The translations under genes and the position numbers were made by a program. A DNA stretch of 64,000 nt, from NCBI GenBank assembly GCA_963575745.1, contig CAUYUJ010004703.1:141501-205500 (forward strand). Direction: 5' to 3'. Positions 48,440 through 59,787 of the stretch are shown here, one piece after another. Below the pieces are notes generated by a model, which was not told the DNA's origin, did no database searches, and worked only from the letters and a program-made list of their open reading frames with translations. The first letter of the stretch is position 1. Every line of letters starts with the position of its first letter. The DNA is from Prorocentrum cordatum (taxonomy: Eukaryota > Sar > Dinophyceae > Prorocentrales > Prorocentraceae).

Positions 48440-48550
48440 CCCCTGGGAGGCCCCCAAGAGCCTCCCAACAGGCCCCCAAGAGGCCCCCAAACTACCCCCC
48501 AAAGGAACCCAAGAGCGCTCCGCCGAAGAGACCCCAAGAAACATCCCTGA
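48440..48550. repeat. R8 units
   Basis: CCCCCAAGAGGCCCCCAA-type units, short array. Confidence 0.7.
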
Positions 48551-48887
48551 GGACTCAGACGCACGTCAACATCGTCGTCGTCGTCGACGTCGTCGTCGTT
48601 CAGGGTCGGCCGCACCGGCCATAAGGCCTCCCCATCCGTATCCACCGCTTCCCAAGGTCCCCGAAGATCGCCCCCTCTCAGGCGGTGGCATGGATTGGCG
48701 AGCCTCCGTGGGTGGTCCAGGAAAGCTCTTCGCCCCAGCTCCGCTCTCAATCCACCCCTCCCAAAAAAAGGCACGAACTCGAGCACACAGACATGCCCGC
48801 GCAATCGAATCGATTTCTTCGCGCCGCTCACCTTTGAGGAGGGACCGACCGTCCCCGCATTCCTATTGTCCTACCACGAAATGTAAT

Positions 48888-49329
48888 CTTTTGCCCAACG
48901 TATCCATGGTAGTGCAACATACAAGGTATTCTTTGTACACCCGCATCACGCTCGCCTGGCAGCGGCTATGCCGCGCCAGGGTCGCCGAGAAGCAGTTGAC
49001 TGCGCAACTTCCTTTGGTCACCTTTCTGGTCTAGGACTGACTATGCCCATTTTTTCGAGCACCCCTGGTCCAGTCCGTCTCCAGCGTTTCAGCGTGTGGT
49101 TGGCTATCGTCTTCAGAACCTGCCACGACCGACCGCACGGGGCAAGCCGACGCCGTCACGAACGGCACCTCTGTTTCCGACCGTGCGGCAACACGACGCG
49201 TACCTCTTGAATGCAAACATACACGGTGTCTGGTTATATGTTGGGACTCCTTCGTACACACCAGAATTGCCAGAAGATGTCAAGCCAAGCTATGAAAACC
49301 TGCTGTTTTGGCCTTCGAAGAAGGGAGGG
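48888..49329 (+). pseudogene. Duplicated unit, copy 1 (coding-like remnant)
   Basis: About 441 bp clearly homologous (my estimate about 85%) to 49588-50028. Frames are broken. One reads AMPRQGRREAVDCATSFGHL; a shifted frame reads PLECKHTRCL. The start is joined directly to the broken R2 head. No function recognised. Confidence 0.6.
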
Positions 49330-49587
49330 AACAACCGCCCCCTCTTTCGTGACACCGCCTTCAACCGCAGCTAAGCCGGGCGATTGCCCCGTTTTCCTTG
49401 AGCGGACACTAACCACGGCCCAGGGGTGTGAGCCACCCGACCCCTGCGTTAGGCGCTTGTGGATAATCCGAGCGCGCCTGCGAAGCCCCTTTTTTTGGTA
49501 AAGACACCACTGCTACCTCTCTGACTGATGGGAAAAAAGGCACCACCGAAGACGAACTCGTGGAGAGACTTTCGGCTGATAGCCATT

Positions 49588-50028
49588 CTTTTGCCAATCG
49601 TATCCGTACTAGTGCAACATACAAGGCATTTGTTGTACACCCGCCTCAGGCTCGCCTGGCAACGGCTATGCCGCGCCAGGGTCGCCGAACAGCAGTTGAC
49701 TGCGCAACTTCCTTGGGTCACCTTTCTGGTCTACGACTGCATATGCCCACTCTTTCGGGCACCACTGGTCCAGTCCGTCTCCAGCGTTTCGGCGTGTGGA
49801 TGGCTATCCTCTTCAGGACTTGCCACAACCGACCGCACGGGGCAGGCCGACGCTGTCACGAACGACACCTCTGTTTCCAACTGTGCGAAAACACCACGCG
49901 TACCTCTTGAATGCAAAGATGCACTGTGTCTGGATGTATTCTGGGACTCCTTCGCACACACCAAACTTGCCAGAATATGTCAAGCCACGATCTGAGAACC
50001 TGCTGTTTCGGCCTTCAACTAAGGGGGG
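49588..50028 (+). pseudogene. Duplicated unit, copy 2 (coding-like remnant)
   Basis: A frame entering from 49530 reads TTEDELVERLSADSHSFANR, RTSATYKAFVVHPPQARLAT and AMPRQGRR; a shifted frame later reads TPRVPLECKDALCLDVFWDS and HTKLARICQATI. The amino-acid pattern looks like a real protein that has lost its frame. Copies 1 and 2 are in direct orientation, 700 bp apart start to start, with 258 bp between. They could be old long terminal repeats of a miniature retroelement or a tandem duplication. Confidence 0.6.
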
Positions 50029-50344
50029 TAACGGATCATTTTCTTAGAACCCAGAAATGTTCTCAGAACAAGAAAATAATGCTTTTAGAACATAACCACG
50101 ATGTGATAAAACAAGACAGTCCCAGCTAGAAATGTTCTAAGAAAACTTCGTGGACACCACAAAAGGTTATTGGAACATTGTTTGGTAGGTCTATAGGCGA
50201 GCCAAAACGCTTCGCCACTGCTTGACACCTGGAGGCCGCGCCGCACGCCGGTCGTTCGGACGTCGACGTCAAGCTGCTCCCGGCACTCTCCTGCATGTGT
50301 GTGGAGGGGCGCTGCGGGGCGAGGGGGTGGCCTTCTGAGTAAGC

Positions 50345-50499
50345 TCAGGTCGGGCCTGTCCCCCTACAGAGGGATTGTGGGAGGAAACTTAAAAATACCT
50401 TAAAAATTCTCCCCAAATGCTCAAACATAGTTTAAACATCGTCCTCAGACTTTTTCATATTGTTGAGTATTCCTCCTGTAGAGGGACAGGCCCGACTTA
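50345..50499. repeat. R1 element copy 6
   Basis: CAGGTCGGGCCTGTCCCCCT to AGAGGGACAGGCCCGACTTA. Confidence 0.9.
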
Positions 50500-50997
50500 C
50501 GAGTAAGCAGGCGGCCTCTCGTGAAGGTCCAATCTTCGCGGCTACTGGCAGGCCGTTTTTAAAGGCAGGAGGTCTTCGGAGGGGTGGTATGCCCAAAGGC
50601 TGCCCCACTCGCCCCGCACATTCAGAAGTGCTGGCGAAGGTCACCGCTCAGTATCCCCGGCCGCGACCTTTGCTGTTGAATGAACGGGCGGACGGAGGTG
50701 ACGGATGGAAGTGGCTGCCGCTAACGGGCATCTTGCAATATCGGGGCGGTCTTGTAGTCTGCCAGCCCCCTTGTGGGGTCAAAAGGCTGTAGGCCGGAGG
50801 TTCGAAGTTCCCTGTGCCAGTTCCAGCTGCAGCTTCCAGTTTCCACTGTTACAGTTCTGCTTCTTGCTGCTTACTGTTCCTTGTTGACTTCTTGCTGCTT
50901 ACTGCTCCTTGTTGATGGACCGCGCAAGGGGGAGAGGCCAAAAACCTGCATGTTTACCACAAAGAAATCGTTTTGTCTGAATTGCTGGGGTGGGTAA
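50500..50997. other. No gene recognised
   Basis: Short frames only; 50820-50910 repeats CTTGCTGCTTACTG twice. Confidence 0.45.
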
Positions 50998-51530
50998 AAA
51001 TTTACACCCCTCACGCAGATCGACGGGGTCAGGGTCCAAAAACACAAGAGATTTGCCACATTTCTGAAATTCGGTGGCACCCCTCACGCAGATCGGCAGG
51101 GTCAGGGTCCAAAAACAAATGGGATTTGCTACATTTCTGACATCCGGTGGCATTCCCTATGTAGATCGGCAGGGTCAGGGTCCAAAAACACACGGGACTT
51201 GCCACATGTTTGAAATTCGGTGGCACCCCTCACGCAGATCGGCGGGGTCAGGGTCCAAACACATATGGGTTTTGCTACATTTCTGATATTCGGTGGCACC
51301 CCTCATGCAGATCGGCGGGGTCAGGGTCCAAAAACACATGCGAATTGCCACATTTCTGAAATTCGGTGGCGCCCCTCACGCAGATCGCGGGGTCAGGGTT
51401 GAAAAAACACATGGGATTTGCAACATTTCTGACATTCGGTGGCACCCCTCACGCAGACAGGCGGGGTCAGGGTCCAAAAACATATGGGATTTGCAACAGG
51501 CACCCCTCACGCAGATCGGCGGGGTCAGGC
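50998..51530. repeat. 73-bp tandem satellite, about seven units
   Basis: The landmark ACCCCTCACGCAGATCGGC recurs at about 51004, 51077, 51150 (altered), 51224, 51297, 51370 and 51443, with a shortened last unit at 51500. Each unit carries GGGGTCAGGGTCCAAAAACA and TTGCCACATTTCTGA. The period is slightly irregular, 72-74 bp, and 73 is not a multiple of three, so frames rotate between units. Confidence 0.95.
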
Positions 51531-53400
51531 TCACACGACAAGTCAATTGGTGTTGCCGATTACGAATCGGCTTCGCATGAAGTTCCGATACTGCTTCGCG
51601 ACGGCGCCAAGGCCTCATGACATAGCTCTCGCATAGCGCATTCTCCTAGATAGGGGGCCGGCGGCAGGGGGCGAAGCCCTTACGGATAAGCATGTGTGCA
51701 AACACGCAAAGCGGAGGTCATGTCTCGACGTGCGGACAGTCGCTATGCATGAAGATAGCGCGACAAAGCTCTCGGAGCACCGCAGCAGTTGGGCATCCTA
51801 ATGAGCTCACATGTATGCACACGGTGCATTGTAATCAAGCAAGTCTGGTAAACGCTTGCCTGGGAGACTGTGCATCAGATCCTCCTTGACGTAAACTCAA
51901 ACAACCGACGAAGTTCCATCCGCGGAACTCTCGAAGGCGGTGCGAATACCACCCTGCGCTACAACGCACAAGGTGCGCCTTCTCGTGCCGCTGATGCCTT
52001 TCTCCCCTCCCCATGCTCAACCAACACAACTGACCATCCAGTGGGGTGCCACCTGCTAGGCCACTTGCGAGACGCCGCTTGCGTCCCAGTCCCTCTGCCC
52101 CGCTGCCAGGCGAGCCCAGAATCGAATCGATAAATCGGATCGGCGATCGAAGTAAATCGGATCGGCGGAAATCGGCAGTCGAGTCGGGAGAAGTCGATTC
52201 GGCGGAATTCGGCAGGCAAGCAGGCTTCCGTTGGGAAAACGGCGTCCAAAGCGGAATCCGAAGTCAGATCGAATCAGAATCGGAAGCTATCGACATCGAT
52301 ATCGAACCGAATCGGGAGAATCGACATGAGCCTTGCCTGCTGTGCCGCTTCCGAGACGCCGCTTCTAAACGACCCCACCCTGTAACCCGTCCCCTTCCCT
52401 ATGCCCTGCTGCATTCCTGCTTCTCGCATATCGGGTGTGGATGAATTTGCTGACGCGATCGCAAGTAGGCCACTACTTGGAGGTAAGAAACGACACCGAC
52501 GTCAGGTCACAAGGATCGGTCGACGAAGAGGCAAGGATTCATGGGTTGCCTTGTGCAGCACTGTCCTCCGAATGCCCTCCTACTGTAAGCCATGCGCGGG
52601 GCCCGATAATCATGTGTCGGGAGCGGGCAACTGAATGGGCCTCCCGGCCGCCCCTGTGCTAGCCCACGTCCCTTCAAGACCTCCGACGTCGTGATTTGTC
52701 GTGGCGAAGGCCTCTCGAGCTCTCGGCCCCATCCCCAGGACCAAATTTGCAGCCTAAGCCGCCATGTCGGTGACCCTGGGGCCCGAGACAGGATCTCAAA
52801 GGCCGACAACCTGGAAATAACAGCCGTCATGGTGAACAGGTCCTCCCTTCAGAAATCTCTTTGACCTACAAGAACACGGGGCCTCTCCGGTGGTGCGTGC
52901 TGACCAGAACTCCGCAGGGAACATGCCGAACACACAAACACAGAGCGTGTTTCATTCAGGTTCGGGCCAATTTACTCGACATGCAGTTCACCCCCACCCA
53001 CCGCCCTTCCTCCGCCTTTTCGAACAGCGCTTGCTGGACCGAAACAGGCGTGTAAGTGAGACACGAGATACGTGAAGTTCAGACTGCATTCGTCACCTCG
53101 CCCCCCCAACCTCCATGCATATCTAAACTTGCCAGGATCCGAAAGAAATTGAGAACCCTCGCATCGATCAACACAGTCTTGGGAAAAACACAAATCACGC
53201 CACAACCATCCCTCGAGCCTACGAAGCTCTTCGCTGACTTTCTCGCAACGCTGGAAGCCTGGGCGACCTTGGCGTTTGGCGCGGGCGAAGGGTGAGCTGG
53301 AACGTCAGGGGGGGACGGCCAGGAAGGGGGGAAGCGTCGACCTGGAGTCGACGACGCATCGACGATGGAACGGCGACTGCCGCCTGATAGCAACACCGAA
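51531..53400. other. No gene; GATCGG-rich repeats at 52130-52310
   Basis: 52130-52310 holds degenerate GGATCGGCGATCGAAGTAAA- and GAATCGG-type units akin to 7960-8270. Otherwise unique-looking DNA with short frames. Confidence 0.45.
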
Positions 53401-53545
53401 TGCTCTCTCGTTCTCTCTCTCTCTCTCTCTCTCCCTCTCTCTGTATATAGATACGTATTAATATAGTTCTTATATATATATATATATATATATGTATATG
53501 TCCGTGTGGGCCCGTTTTTTTTTGTTGTTGTTTTTTTTTTTCAAT
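53401..53545. repeat. CT microsatellite, AT microsatellite and T-runs
   Basis: (CT)n at 53408-53442, (TA)n at 53472-53492, and T-runs at 53514-53542. Confidence 0.95.
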
Positions 53546-53547
53546 CG

Positions 53548-53915
53548 CCAGCCGAAGTGAGGCCAAGAGCCACACAACCTGATATCCGTTATCACTGGCT
53601 CGGGCGCTTCTCGCGAGGCCATAAATGAGCGGCAGCGATCACAACACCAAGGTTTAATGCCCCAGACTGTGTCTGAGATCGTGGAGGGTGAAAACGCGGG
53701 GGTTGGGGATCACCAAGAAACTACAAAGCAATAGACGGCGTCGGATCGACGGCGACAGACAACAACGTGCAAGCACTGACCATGCTTGTGTGGGCTCGTC
53801 TTTTCACGAACGCCAGCCGCGGTGAGGCCAAGAGCCACCCAGTGTGATATCCGTTAACACTGGCACAGGTGCTATTCGCGAGGCCACGAGTGAGTAGCAG
53901 CGATCACACTGCCAG
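53548..53915. repeat. 105-bp direct repeat pair
   Basis: CAGCCGAAGTGAGGCCAAGA at 53549 and CAGCCGCGGTGAGGCCAAGA at 53814 begin two copies, each running through GATATCCGTTA and GCAGCGATCACA (to 53650 and 53915). The second copy forms the left edge of the decayed RT element. Confidence 0.8.
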
Positions 53916-55110
53916 GGCTAATTACTCCAAGCCACCAGAACTCGGGGTTCGCCTCTATCATCTTGATTCCCCCCTCCTCCTTGTCGACCTTCGGGGGGAT
54001 CATGGTGGCGACGTCGTTGAACACGTTGGGGTCCTCGAGCGCCCCCCTGCGAGTCCGCAGTGCGGGAACCTTGGCACGGTGTCGAAACTTCTCCTTGACT
54101 CCACCGACCTGGGAGACGTCCTGAGTCGATAAGCTCCGGGGGCACATCCCATACATACTGGGGCAAGCATCTGAACTGGAAACTTCTGGACTCCACAGCT
54201 TATCCACTCCTGCATAGCAGAACGGAAGCAGGACACTGAAAGTTCGAATCTCCTGAGACGCGCTCCACCACAACCGACCCCGTGACAATAGATGGGCACG
54301 GATGAAGGATAGACATGATGGAAGATGGACAAGACCTCTCTTCTCATCAAGCAGATGTGAATGCAGTGTCCCGCGAACCGCTCCAGCTTGCGCCCGCTGA
54401 CTCGTGGGCGGCCCTGAAGCCGCCGGCCCGCGCCCTCCAACAGCTGCCTCTTGCGGATTACAGGCGCAATAGGTGCGCGTGGGCACGTAGATGCGGCGGC
54501 CCAAGGGGTCGGCGTCCATCGTCGGGCACACCAACCCGTGGACCACGAAGCCCTTCTTCTCCAGATGATCCTGCAGCTGGTCGCGGATGTCACCCGCGGT
54601 GTCAGGATCCAGGGCCATGGCGTCGACGTTGTCGGCGTAGGGCAGAAGCAGCGCCCTGCCTGGCACCAGCTCGGAGATGCGCCTCTCGTCAGTGATCGCC
54701 CTCTCGGCCTCGACGACTCTGAACTCCACGCTGCAGGTGCGCCACCCGCTGCGCGATCGACATTGACCAATTCCAGCCCGTCGGCACGACCTTCAGACCA
54801 GGCGCGATCATCGCGCCAGGGGGCGGCAGCTTACAGCCGCCTGGCAGCTCTGCGACGTCAGGAACCAGCAAGACGTCGATGGGCGGCGGCGCGAGCATAC
54901 CGACAGATCGTAGGGAATCCCCAAAACAAGTAAACAAGAGTTCGATATGTCCGCGTGGGCCACGTGTAGCACAGACTCTGCAGGGACCAAGACGGCGGCC
55001 CACTGTGATCCGCTGGCGAAACCCACGGCAGGAGATGTGCCGAAGCGAATATTGACCCCGCGGCAGTCCTAGGCGATCCTGAGCGAGCCGCTCTTCTTGT
55101 CAACAAAAAA
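53872..55110 (-). pseudogene. RT and partial RNase H of retroelement 2
   Basis: From about 55110 downward, pieces in changing frames read FVDKKSGSLRIA, a stop, DCRGVNIRFG, then the motif-A-like HADISN with GIPYDLSVCSRRRP, KVVPTGWNWSMSIAQR, and the active-site PYADNVDAMALD (about 54640). The last frame (53872-54729) continues through a thumb-like stretch (LVHLPSCLSFIRAHLLSRGR) to SSDACPSMYGMC, matching the RNase H start TDASPWGFG of element 1. At least one stop and several frameshifts are present. As in element 1, the second Asp of the RT active-site box is Asn. Confidence 0.7.
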
Positions 55111-55224
55111 TGGTGCGGCCCTTGGGCGACGTTGTCCAAGTCAGCAACCCGCTTGCGGCCAGCGAGCGGAAGAAGGTGGCGCGCCCGGCGTGGGAGCGCG
55201 CGAGAACAGCGCCTATGCACGGCT

Positions 55225-57150
55225 TCATAAGCGCGCTGACGTCGCAGACCCCGCGCCGAACTCCCCGAGGCAAGCGGCGCCCTCGGGGTCCAGCAGCTGC
55301 TCGGAAATCGGGGTCCGCTCCGTCGGCTCCAGGATCGCCGTCAATTCGTGGGCGTAGAGCGAAGCGGTCACAGGGACCTCTCCACCGTCGTAGCCGAGGT
55401 CAGACCAGAGAACCACGCGGGCGGCTCCTCGCGAGTCGGCAGCGGGACGACCGTCGTCAGCGCCCGCACGTCGAAGAAGGACGCGCTGAGCTTCACGCCG
55501 CGCAGCGCTGGTAGAAACGCCGGGCCCGGCAAGACCGCCCTCCCCCCCGTAGAGCCAATGGAGGGAGTCGATCATGGCATCTGCATGCTGGCCCTCGGCG
55601 CGACGCAACTTCAGCCTGTGCTGAACGGGGCGCGACAAGCCTTTGCGAACGGCCAAATTCTCGTCGAGCCTCGGAAGAGGAAAGGCGTCGCGCGGAGCAA
55701 TTCTCGGTACCTGCGATCCCGCGACTGAGGGGGGCCGGCGCGCCCATCTGCCGGCCCTGGGGCCCTCTGCGCATCCTGAGACCCATGCAGGGTTCTGGCC
55801 CCCGCCAGCCCTGCCGCTGCCCCTGCGGGCCCGCGCCCTGGGGTGGCCGCGGGGGACGCTGCCGCCTCTCATCCCGCTCCTTACGGGCCTCCCTCGCGAC
55901 GGCAGACTCATGGCGAGCCTCCAGGGCGACGAGGGCGGCCGACCGCGGCGCGACGATGGCGCCTCTTGGGCGAACCCTCCATCGATGCAGAAGTCCGCCA
56001 TGCTGCAGTCGGTCGGGGCCGGGTTGAGCCTGCGCGCCCCCTTGATCAGCGCCCTACGGCTGGACAGGGGCGCGAGGGATTCCAGCGACGGCAGGTCGAG
56101 CTGCTCCTGCGGGGAGGCAGCGTCCAGCACCCTGGAGAACACCTGGGTTTCGTGCCGCCAGCAACGGCCTTGCTCATGCGTGTCCAGATCTCGTGGGCGG
56201 TAAAGCAGGACCCGCCGTAGTCTCGAACATACCTCCACGCCAAGATCCGGACCTGTCACCCTGAACCCGCCGGGCACCGCACTCTCGCTGGAGAGAGAGC
56301 CGCCACATCCGCTATGGTCCTGCGCCGCTCGCCCTGGGGGTCGAATAGCGCTGACAGCGTGCGAGGCCCACCCTCAGCCAGGGCCGCCGCGTCCTCCGCC
56401 GTCGCGACCGGTAGACCTGTCCCAAGGTCGCTTTCGCGGTCGCCGAAGGACACAGCGCCCGGCGGCAGGCGGTGAACAAACATATTGCCCTCCTGATACC
56501 CAGCCTGCGCCTCCACAGCATACCTCCCAGGCCCAGGCGCCGCGGCGGCGTCCTCCAGCGGGAGGCCGCCGGAGTCATCCCGCTGCGGCGCGCCCCGCGC
56601 GATGTGCAGCGGCAGCTAGGGGAGATCGACCTGCCTCTCCGCCGCCCCGATCAGTGCTAGTCCGTCGGCGTCCTGCGGGGCTGGCATGTCGTCGAAACCA
56701 TAGCTGGTGTCGCCACCATTGGTAAGCAACGTCTCGGCATAGCAATCGCTGCCAGGCGAGACCCCAAAGAACCGCAGAGGCGGTCAGCATCCATGGTCAC
56801 CGCTGGCCTCTGGCGGAGCACACGCAGGCCGTCTTCCTCATACTCCATCAGCACGAACTGCCCTGCCCGCGCTAGAGGCGAGGCTCGACGCCAAGGAGGG
56901 CTGCCAGTGCAGGATCCTGCCCCGCTCTCGCGCTCAGGCCCTGGTCGAAACTCTCGCGCTCGTCCTGCAGTGCCACCATTTCCGACTCGATCGCGTGCGG
57001 GAGGGGCATCCGCAGCGCATAGCAGATGGATTGGAGACGCAGCCGGACGAGTCGCCGAGTCAGGGCAGTCCACCCCGTTGATTGGAACGATGATCCTGGG
57101 TTCGTTTTCGCCATCGTTCTCCAGCTCGGACGAAGGGGGGCCCATGGCAC
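55225..57150 (-). pseudogene. Gag-like region of retroelement 2
   Basis: Coding-like stretches occur in several frames. They include IESEMVALQDERESFDQGLS and ALAALLGVEPRL (56872-57150), GQFVLMEYEEDGLRVLRQRP (about 56800-56870), EAQAGYQEGNMFVHRLPPGA (56256-56516) and LDLPSLESLAPLSSRRALIK (within 55225-56277). A differently framed basic stretch AREARKERDERRQ (about 55890) corresponds to KERRKGREERR in element 1. The region ends against the RT part. It is clearly a broken copy; the original start cannot be fixed. Confidence 0.6.
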
Positions 57151-57640
57151 ACTCGGCGCAACACCGCCGACTGAGCAGCTAACCGTCGCAACAAAACCAG
57201 GTAGTGTACGACAAAATGCATGTCACCGCAATCCTGTCGTAGCGCTCTGCCTGCGTCTCTGGCATGCGACCCCCCCGCCAGTGGACGCATCCTTGGGCAA
57301 AGTTGGGGCGAGAAATACTGAAAATGGGAATGGGCCGCCCGAGGCCCATCCTCTTTATCACCGAGAAACTTCGGCGTCGGAACGACGGCGACAAACAACA
57401 ACGTGCAAACATTGACAATACAAATAGATATAGATACGTGCTAGTTTGCGTAGGAGGGTAAACATCTGGGATCAGGGAGCTCCGCGCAGTTAGCGGAGGT
57501 TTCTAACCCCACTGATACACTGGGAGAACGTGCTACCAACTTTTTTTCAAACAAGCAACAAAACGCTGGGCCAGACGCATCTCACCTTAGCATCCACTGA
57601 AAGCATCTATCCTCTGAGCATCCCCCGCGCTGATCAAACA

Positions 57641-57870
57641 GAGGCTTGTAATATGGGGTCCGAATAGGTGGGGCCGGAAGATCGCACCGCATCGCCAATA
57701 TATCGCCAATGTATCGCCAATGCATCGACGATGCATCGGCGACGTCAGCGGTGCATCGGCGATGCCAACGTGTAGAAAATCGGGCACCACATAGAGCCGC
57801 ATCGCTGATGCATCGGCGATGCGGCGCGATCCTCCGACCCCATCCACTCGAACTCCCTCTGGGAGACCTA
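57641..57870. repeat. R4 foldback element copy 3 with 9-10-bp target duplication
   Basis: GGGTCCGAATAGGTGGGGCC and GACCCCATCCACTCGAACTC are the arms. The core is CGATGCATCGG/CCAATGCATCGACG units. GATCAAACA precedes (57632-57640) and GATCAAAACA follows (57871-57880). Confidence 0.85.
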
Positions 57871-58129
57871 GATCAAAACAACAACCAAGTATCCCCCGGA
57901 CTTTCGGGGTTAAACATCGATGCCTGGACCATCCCTGGGTTGCGTTCTGACCAGCATCTGGAAGCGCATCCATCCGTGGCCACGAGGCCGCCCAGGACGA
58001 CGAACAACCTCCAGAAAGCGAACCTCGATCCTGGCGGCGCGCAGAGGGGGGCATTGGGGGAGGTGGGGAGGCTCCTAAGAAAGAAGCAGGGGTACTTCCA
58101 AAGAGCCTTCCCCCCCTCCCCCATTACCT

Positions 58130-58307
58130 TGTGAATGCCACGACAATGGACACCCAAACAGTCCTACCCTTGAATGTAACATGTGTTTTAAATGTCGAGA
58201 AATATGTTCTAAACATGTTTTATACATGTGTTTTACATGCTTCATCTTTTAGACATCTGGAAATTATTTGGCAGCATGTTTCCCCTCCATTATGGGGACT
58301 TCCACAA
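58130..58307. repeat. R3 element copy 3, between 48-bp direct repeats
   Basis: TTGTGAATGCCACGACAATG to ACTTCCACAA. The flanks GAAGCAGGGGTACTTCCAA plus a GAGCC..CCCCCCTCCCCC block occur at 58085-58128 and again at 58318-58365. Confidence 0.8.
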
Positions 58308-58365
58308 CCTTAGAAGGAAGCAGGGGTACTTCCAAGGAGCCTCCCCCCCTCCCCCAGTACCCCTC

Positions 58366-59076
58366 TCTGCGCGTGTCCGAGGACCCTCGGGCCTTGCACC
58401 TCGAACCCCCTGACGCCTGACGTCGCCCCTGGCGGGGGGCCTCGGCCGCCGCGGCCTCCAGGTGCGCCGGCGCCGCGCCCAAGCCTCGGTCGCCGCTGCG
58501 GGCGGGCGGCGCTGGGAGGCGGCGGAGGGCCCCGGCGGCAGCCGGGCGCAGACGCAGCGAGCGGGGCCACGGAGAAGGGACCCGCAAAGGACGTGCTCAC
58601 CCAACCACGTACATGAATACGGCTTCCCCGTCCGCGAGAACAGCCTCGTGATACGAACGTTCGCGCAATGCGCACTTTCGAAACCAACGTGGACTCATGT
58701 ACGTGTACGTCCTTCTGTCGCTCTTGACCGAGAAGCTTCGGTAAAGGAAAGAAAAACGTGAGACGGTCCACGCGGAATTCTGGGATCTGCGCTGTACCCC
58801 CCTCCGTCGCGCGTCGAGCGGGCCAGGGGCTGCGCTGCCAAAAGATCCAGCATAAGCGCAGACTGTCGAACATGGATGTCCATGATGAGACGCACAGAGA
58901 CATACTAATACTAGACGTCCTCCTTGGAGGCGCGCGTCCGACCCGAACAGATACTATGCCCATCTTGTAGCATGTCGTTTCGCGAGCGGCGTGGCCAGAA
59001 AGCGCCCGCCACGCCGCATATACTATAAGATTTCTCGGTGCGCGCGTCGCCCCTGCGAGGGCGACACACACATATA
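58366..59076. other. No gene recognised
   Basis: A minus-strand frame of 299 codons (58310-59209) spans this DNA but overlaps repeats at both ends and shows no recognisable motif. GC-rich, with many biased frames. Confidence 0.4.
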
Positions 59077-59231
59077 GCGGAGGCCTTTGATAAGGAACCG
59101 TTGGATAAGGAACCCAGGGTCTCGCGACCAATGGGAGGCAAGACGCGGGCCACCCACCCCGCCCCGACGCAGGAAGGAATGCGCCAGGGTCTGGCCCCCC
59201 GGAGAACATTCCTTATCCAACGCCCCCGCCG
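59077..59231 (-). repeat. R7 introner-family copy outside a recognised gene
   Basis: On the minus strand it starts GGCGGGGGCGTTGGATAAGG and ends TTATCAAAGGCCTCCGC. It shares CAGACYCTGGCGCATTCC and CGCGAGACCCT with intron 1 of the ATPase-like gene (10810-10959), in order and spacing. The right end here carries a duplicated CCTTATC motif. Confidence 0.75.
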
Positions 59232-59384
59232 TGGTAGAAGTATGTTGTGGTGACGCCAATCTGACGCTGTTTCTTCTTCGATCTTCAGGGAGGCCCGCCG
59301 TCCTGGTGTCTCGACTTGTCTCGAGCCCGGCATTTGTCGCCCAGGCTAGGGCCCTGGGACCCCCGCAGATCGATCCGGCCTGAG

Positions 59385-59565
59385 AATGAAGGGGCCTAGG
59401 GACGCACAAATAAATACACACAAATCCCAGGATCCCCCACAGTTATTCTTCCATGTCTTCTGGGCTTTCGTCTTCCCCCCCCCCCACTCCCCATACTTTC
59501 CCATAACTTCCTGGGGATCGACGATTCAATGTGTCTGTCTGCTTTTTCCCTTCCTGAGAGAAATG
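59385..59565. repeat. R9 element
   Basis: GGGGCCTAGGGACGCACAAA through CCCATACTTTCCCATAAC to GATTCAATGTGTCTGTCTG and CTTCCTGAGAG. Confidence 0.75.
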
Positions 59566-59787
59566 GTCGGGGATCTTCTGACACGGGTCAATCCAGACCC
59601 GGGTCAGCAGGAAACCAAACATCTGCAATGCAAGAAAAAAACTGCAACGCAGGTCTTCGCAAACCCTGGTCAGCCACTCTGCGCGGTCGCCTCGCGGCCA
59701 CGAGCGGCTCGCTAACCCGGGTCAGCCAGAGGGGAACTTCGAAGGATCCTGCAGGGTCTGGTGCCCTGGCTGACCCCCGTTTACATT

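Larger units (their letters stand above)
48834..50224. repeat. R2 element copy 5, split by a 1.15-kb insertion
   Basis: The R2 head (GGGACCGACCGTCCCCGCAT to CTACCACGAAATGT) is at 48834-48884. The R2 body resumes at TCTTAGAACCCAGAAATG (50041) and ends CGCTTCGCCACTGCTTGA (50224). The intervening DNA is the duplicated unit described separately. Confidence 0.8.
53708..57415 (-). mobile_element. Retroelement 2, decayed relative of element 1
   Basis: The minus strand shows, in order, a gag-like region, RT and the start of RNase H, all with broken frames. Direct repeats bound it: TCACCAAGAAACT then CGGCGTCGGATCGACGGCG (53710-53780) and TCACCGAGAAACT then CGGCGTCGGAACGACGGCG (57358-57415), both continuing into ACAACAACGTGCAA. 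They could be eroded terminal repeats. Confidence 0.65.

Noticed and set aside
50998-51530. Regular repeats considered as a CRISPR array
   Set aside because: The whole 73-bp unit is repeated with no unique spacers, no cas genes are nearby, and the genome is eukaryotic. It is a satellite.
57645-57870. Palindromic cluster considered as a replication origin or protein-binding array
   Set aside because: The same structure occurs at other loci with shared arms and a target duplication, which fits a mobile foldback element better than a fixed site.
58310-59209. 299-codon minus-strand frame
   Set aside because: It runs through parts of R3, its flanking direct repeat and the R7 copy with no protein family resemblance, so it is best explained by chance in GC-rich DNA.
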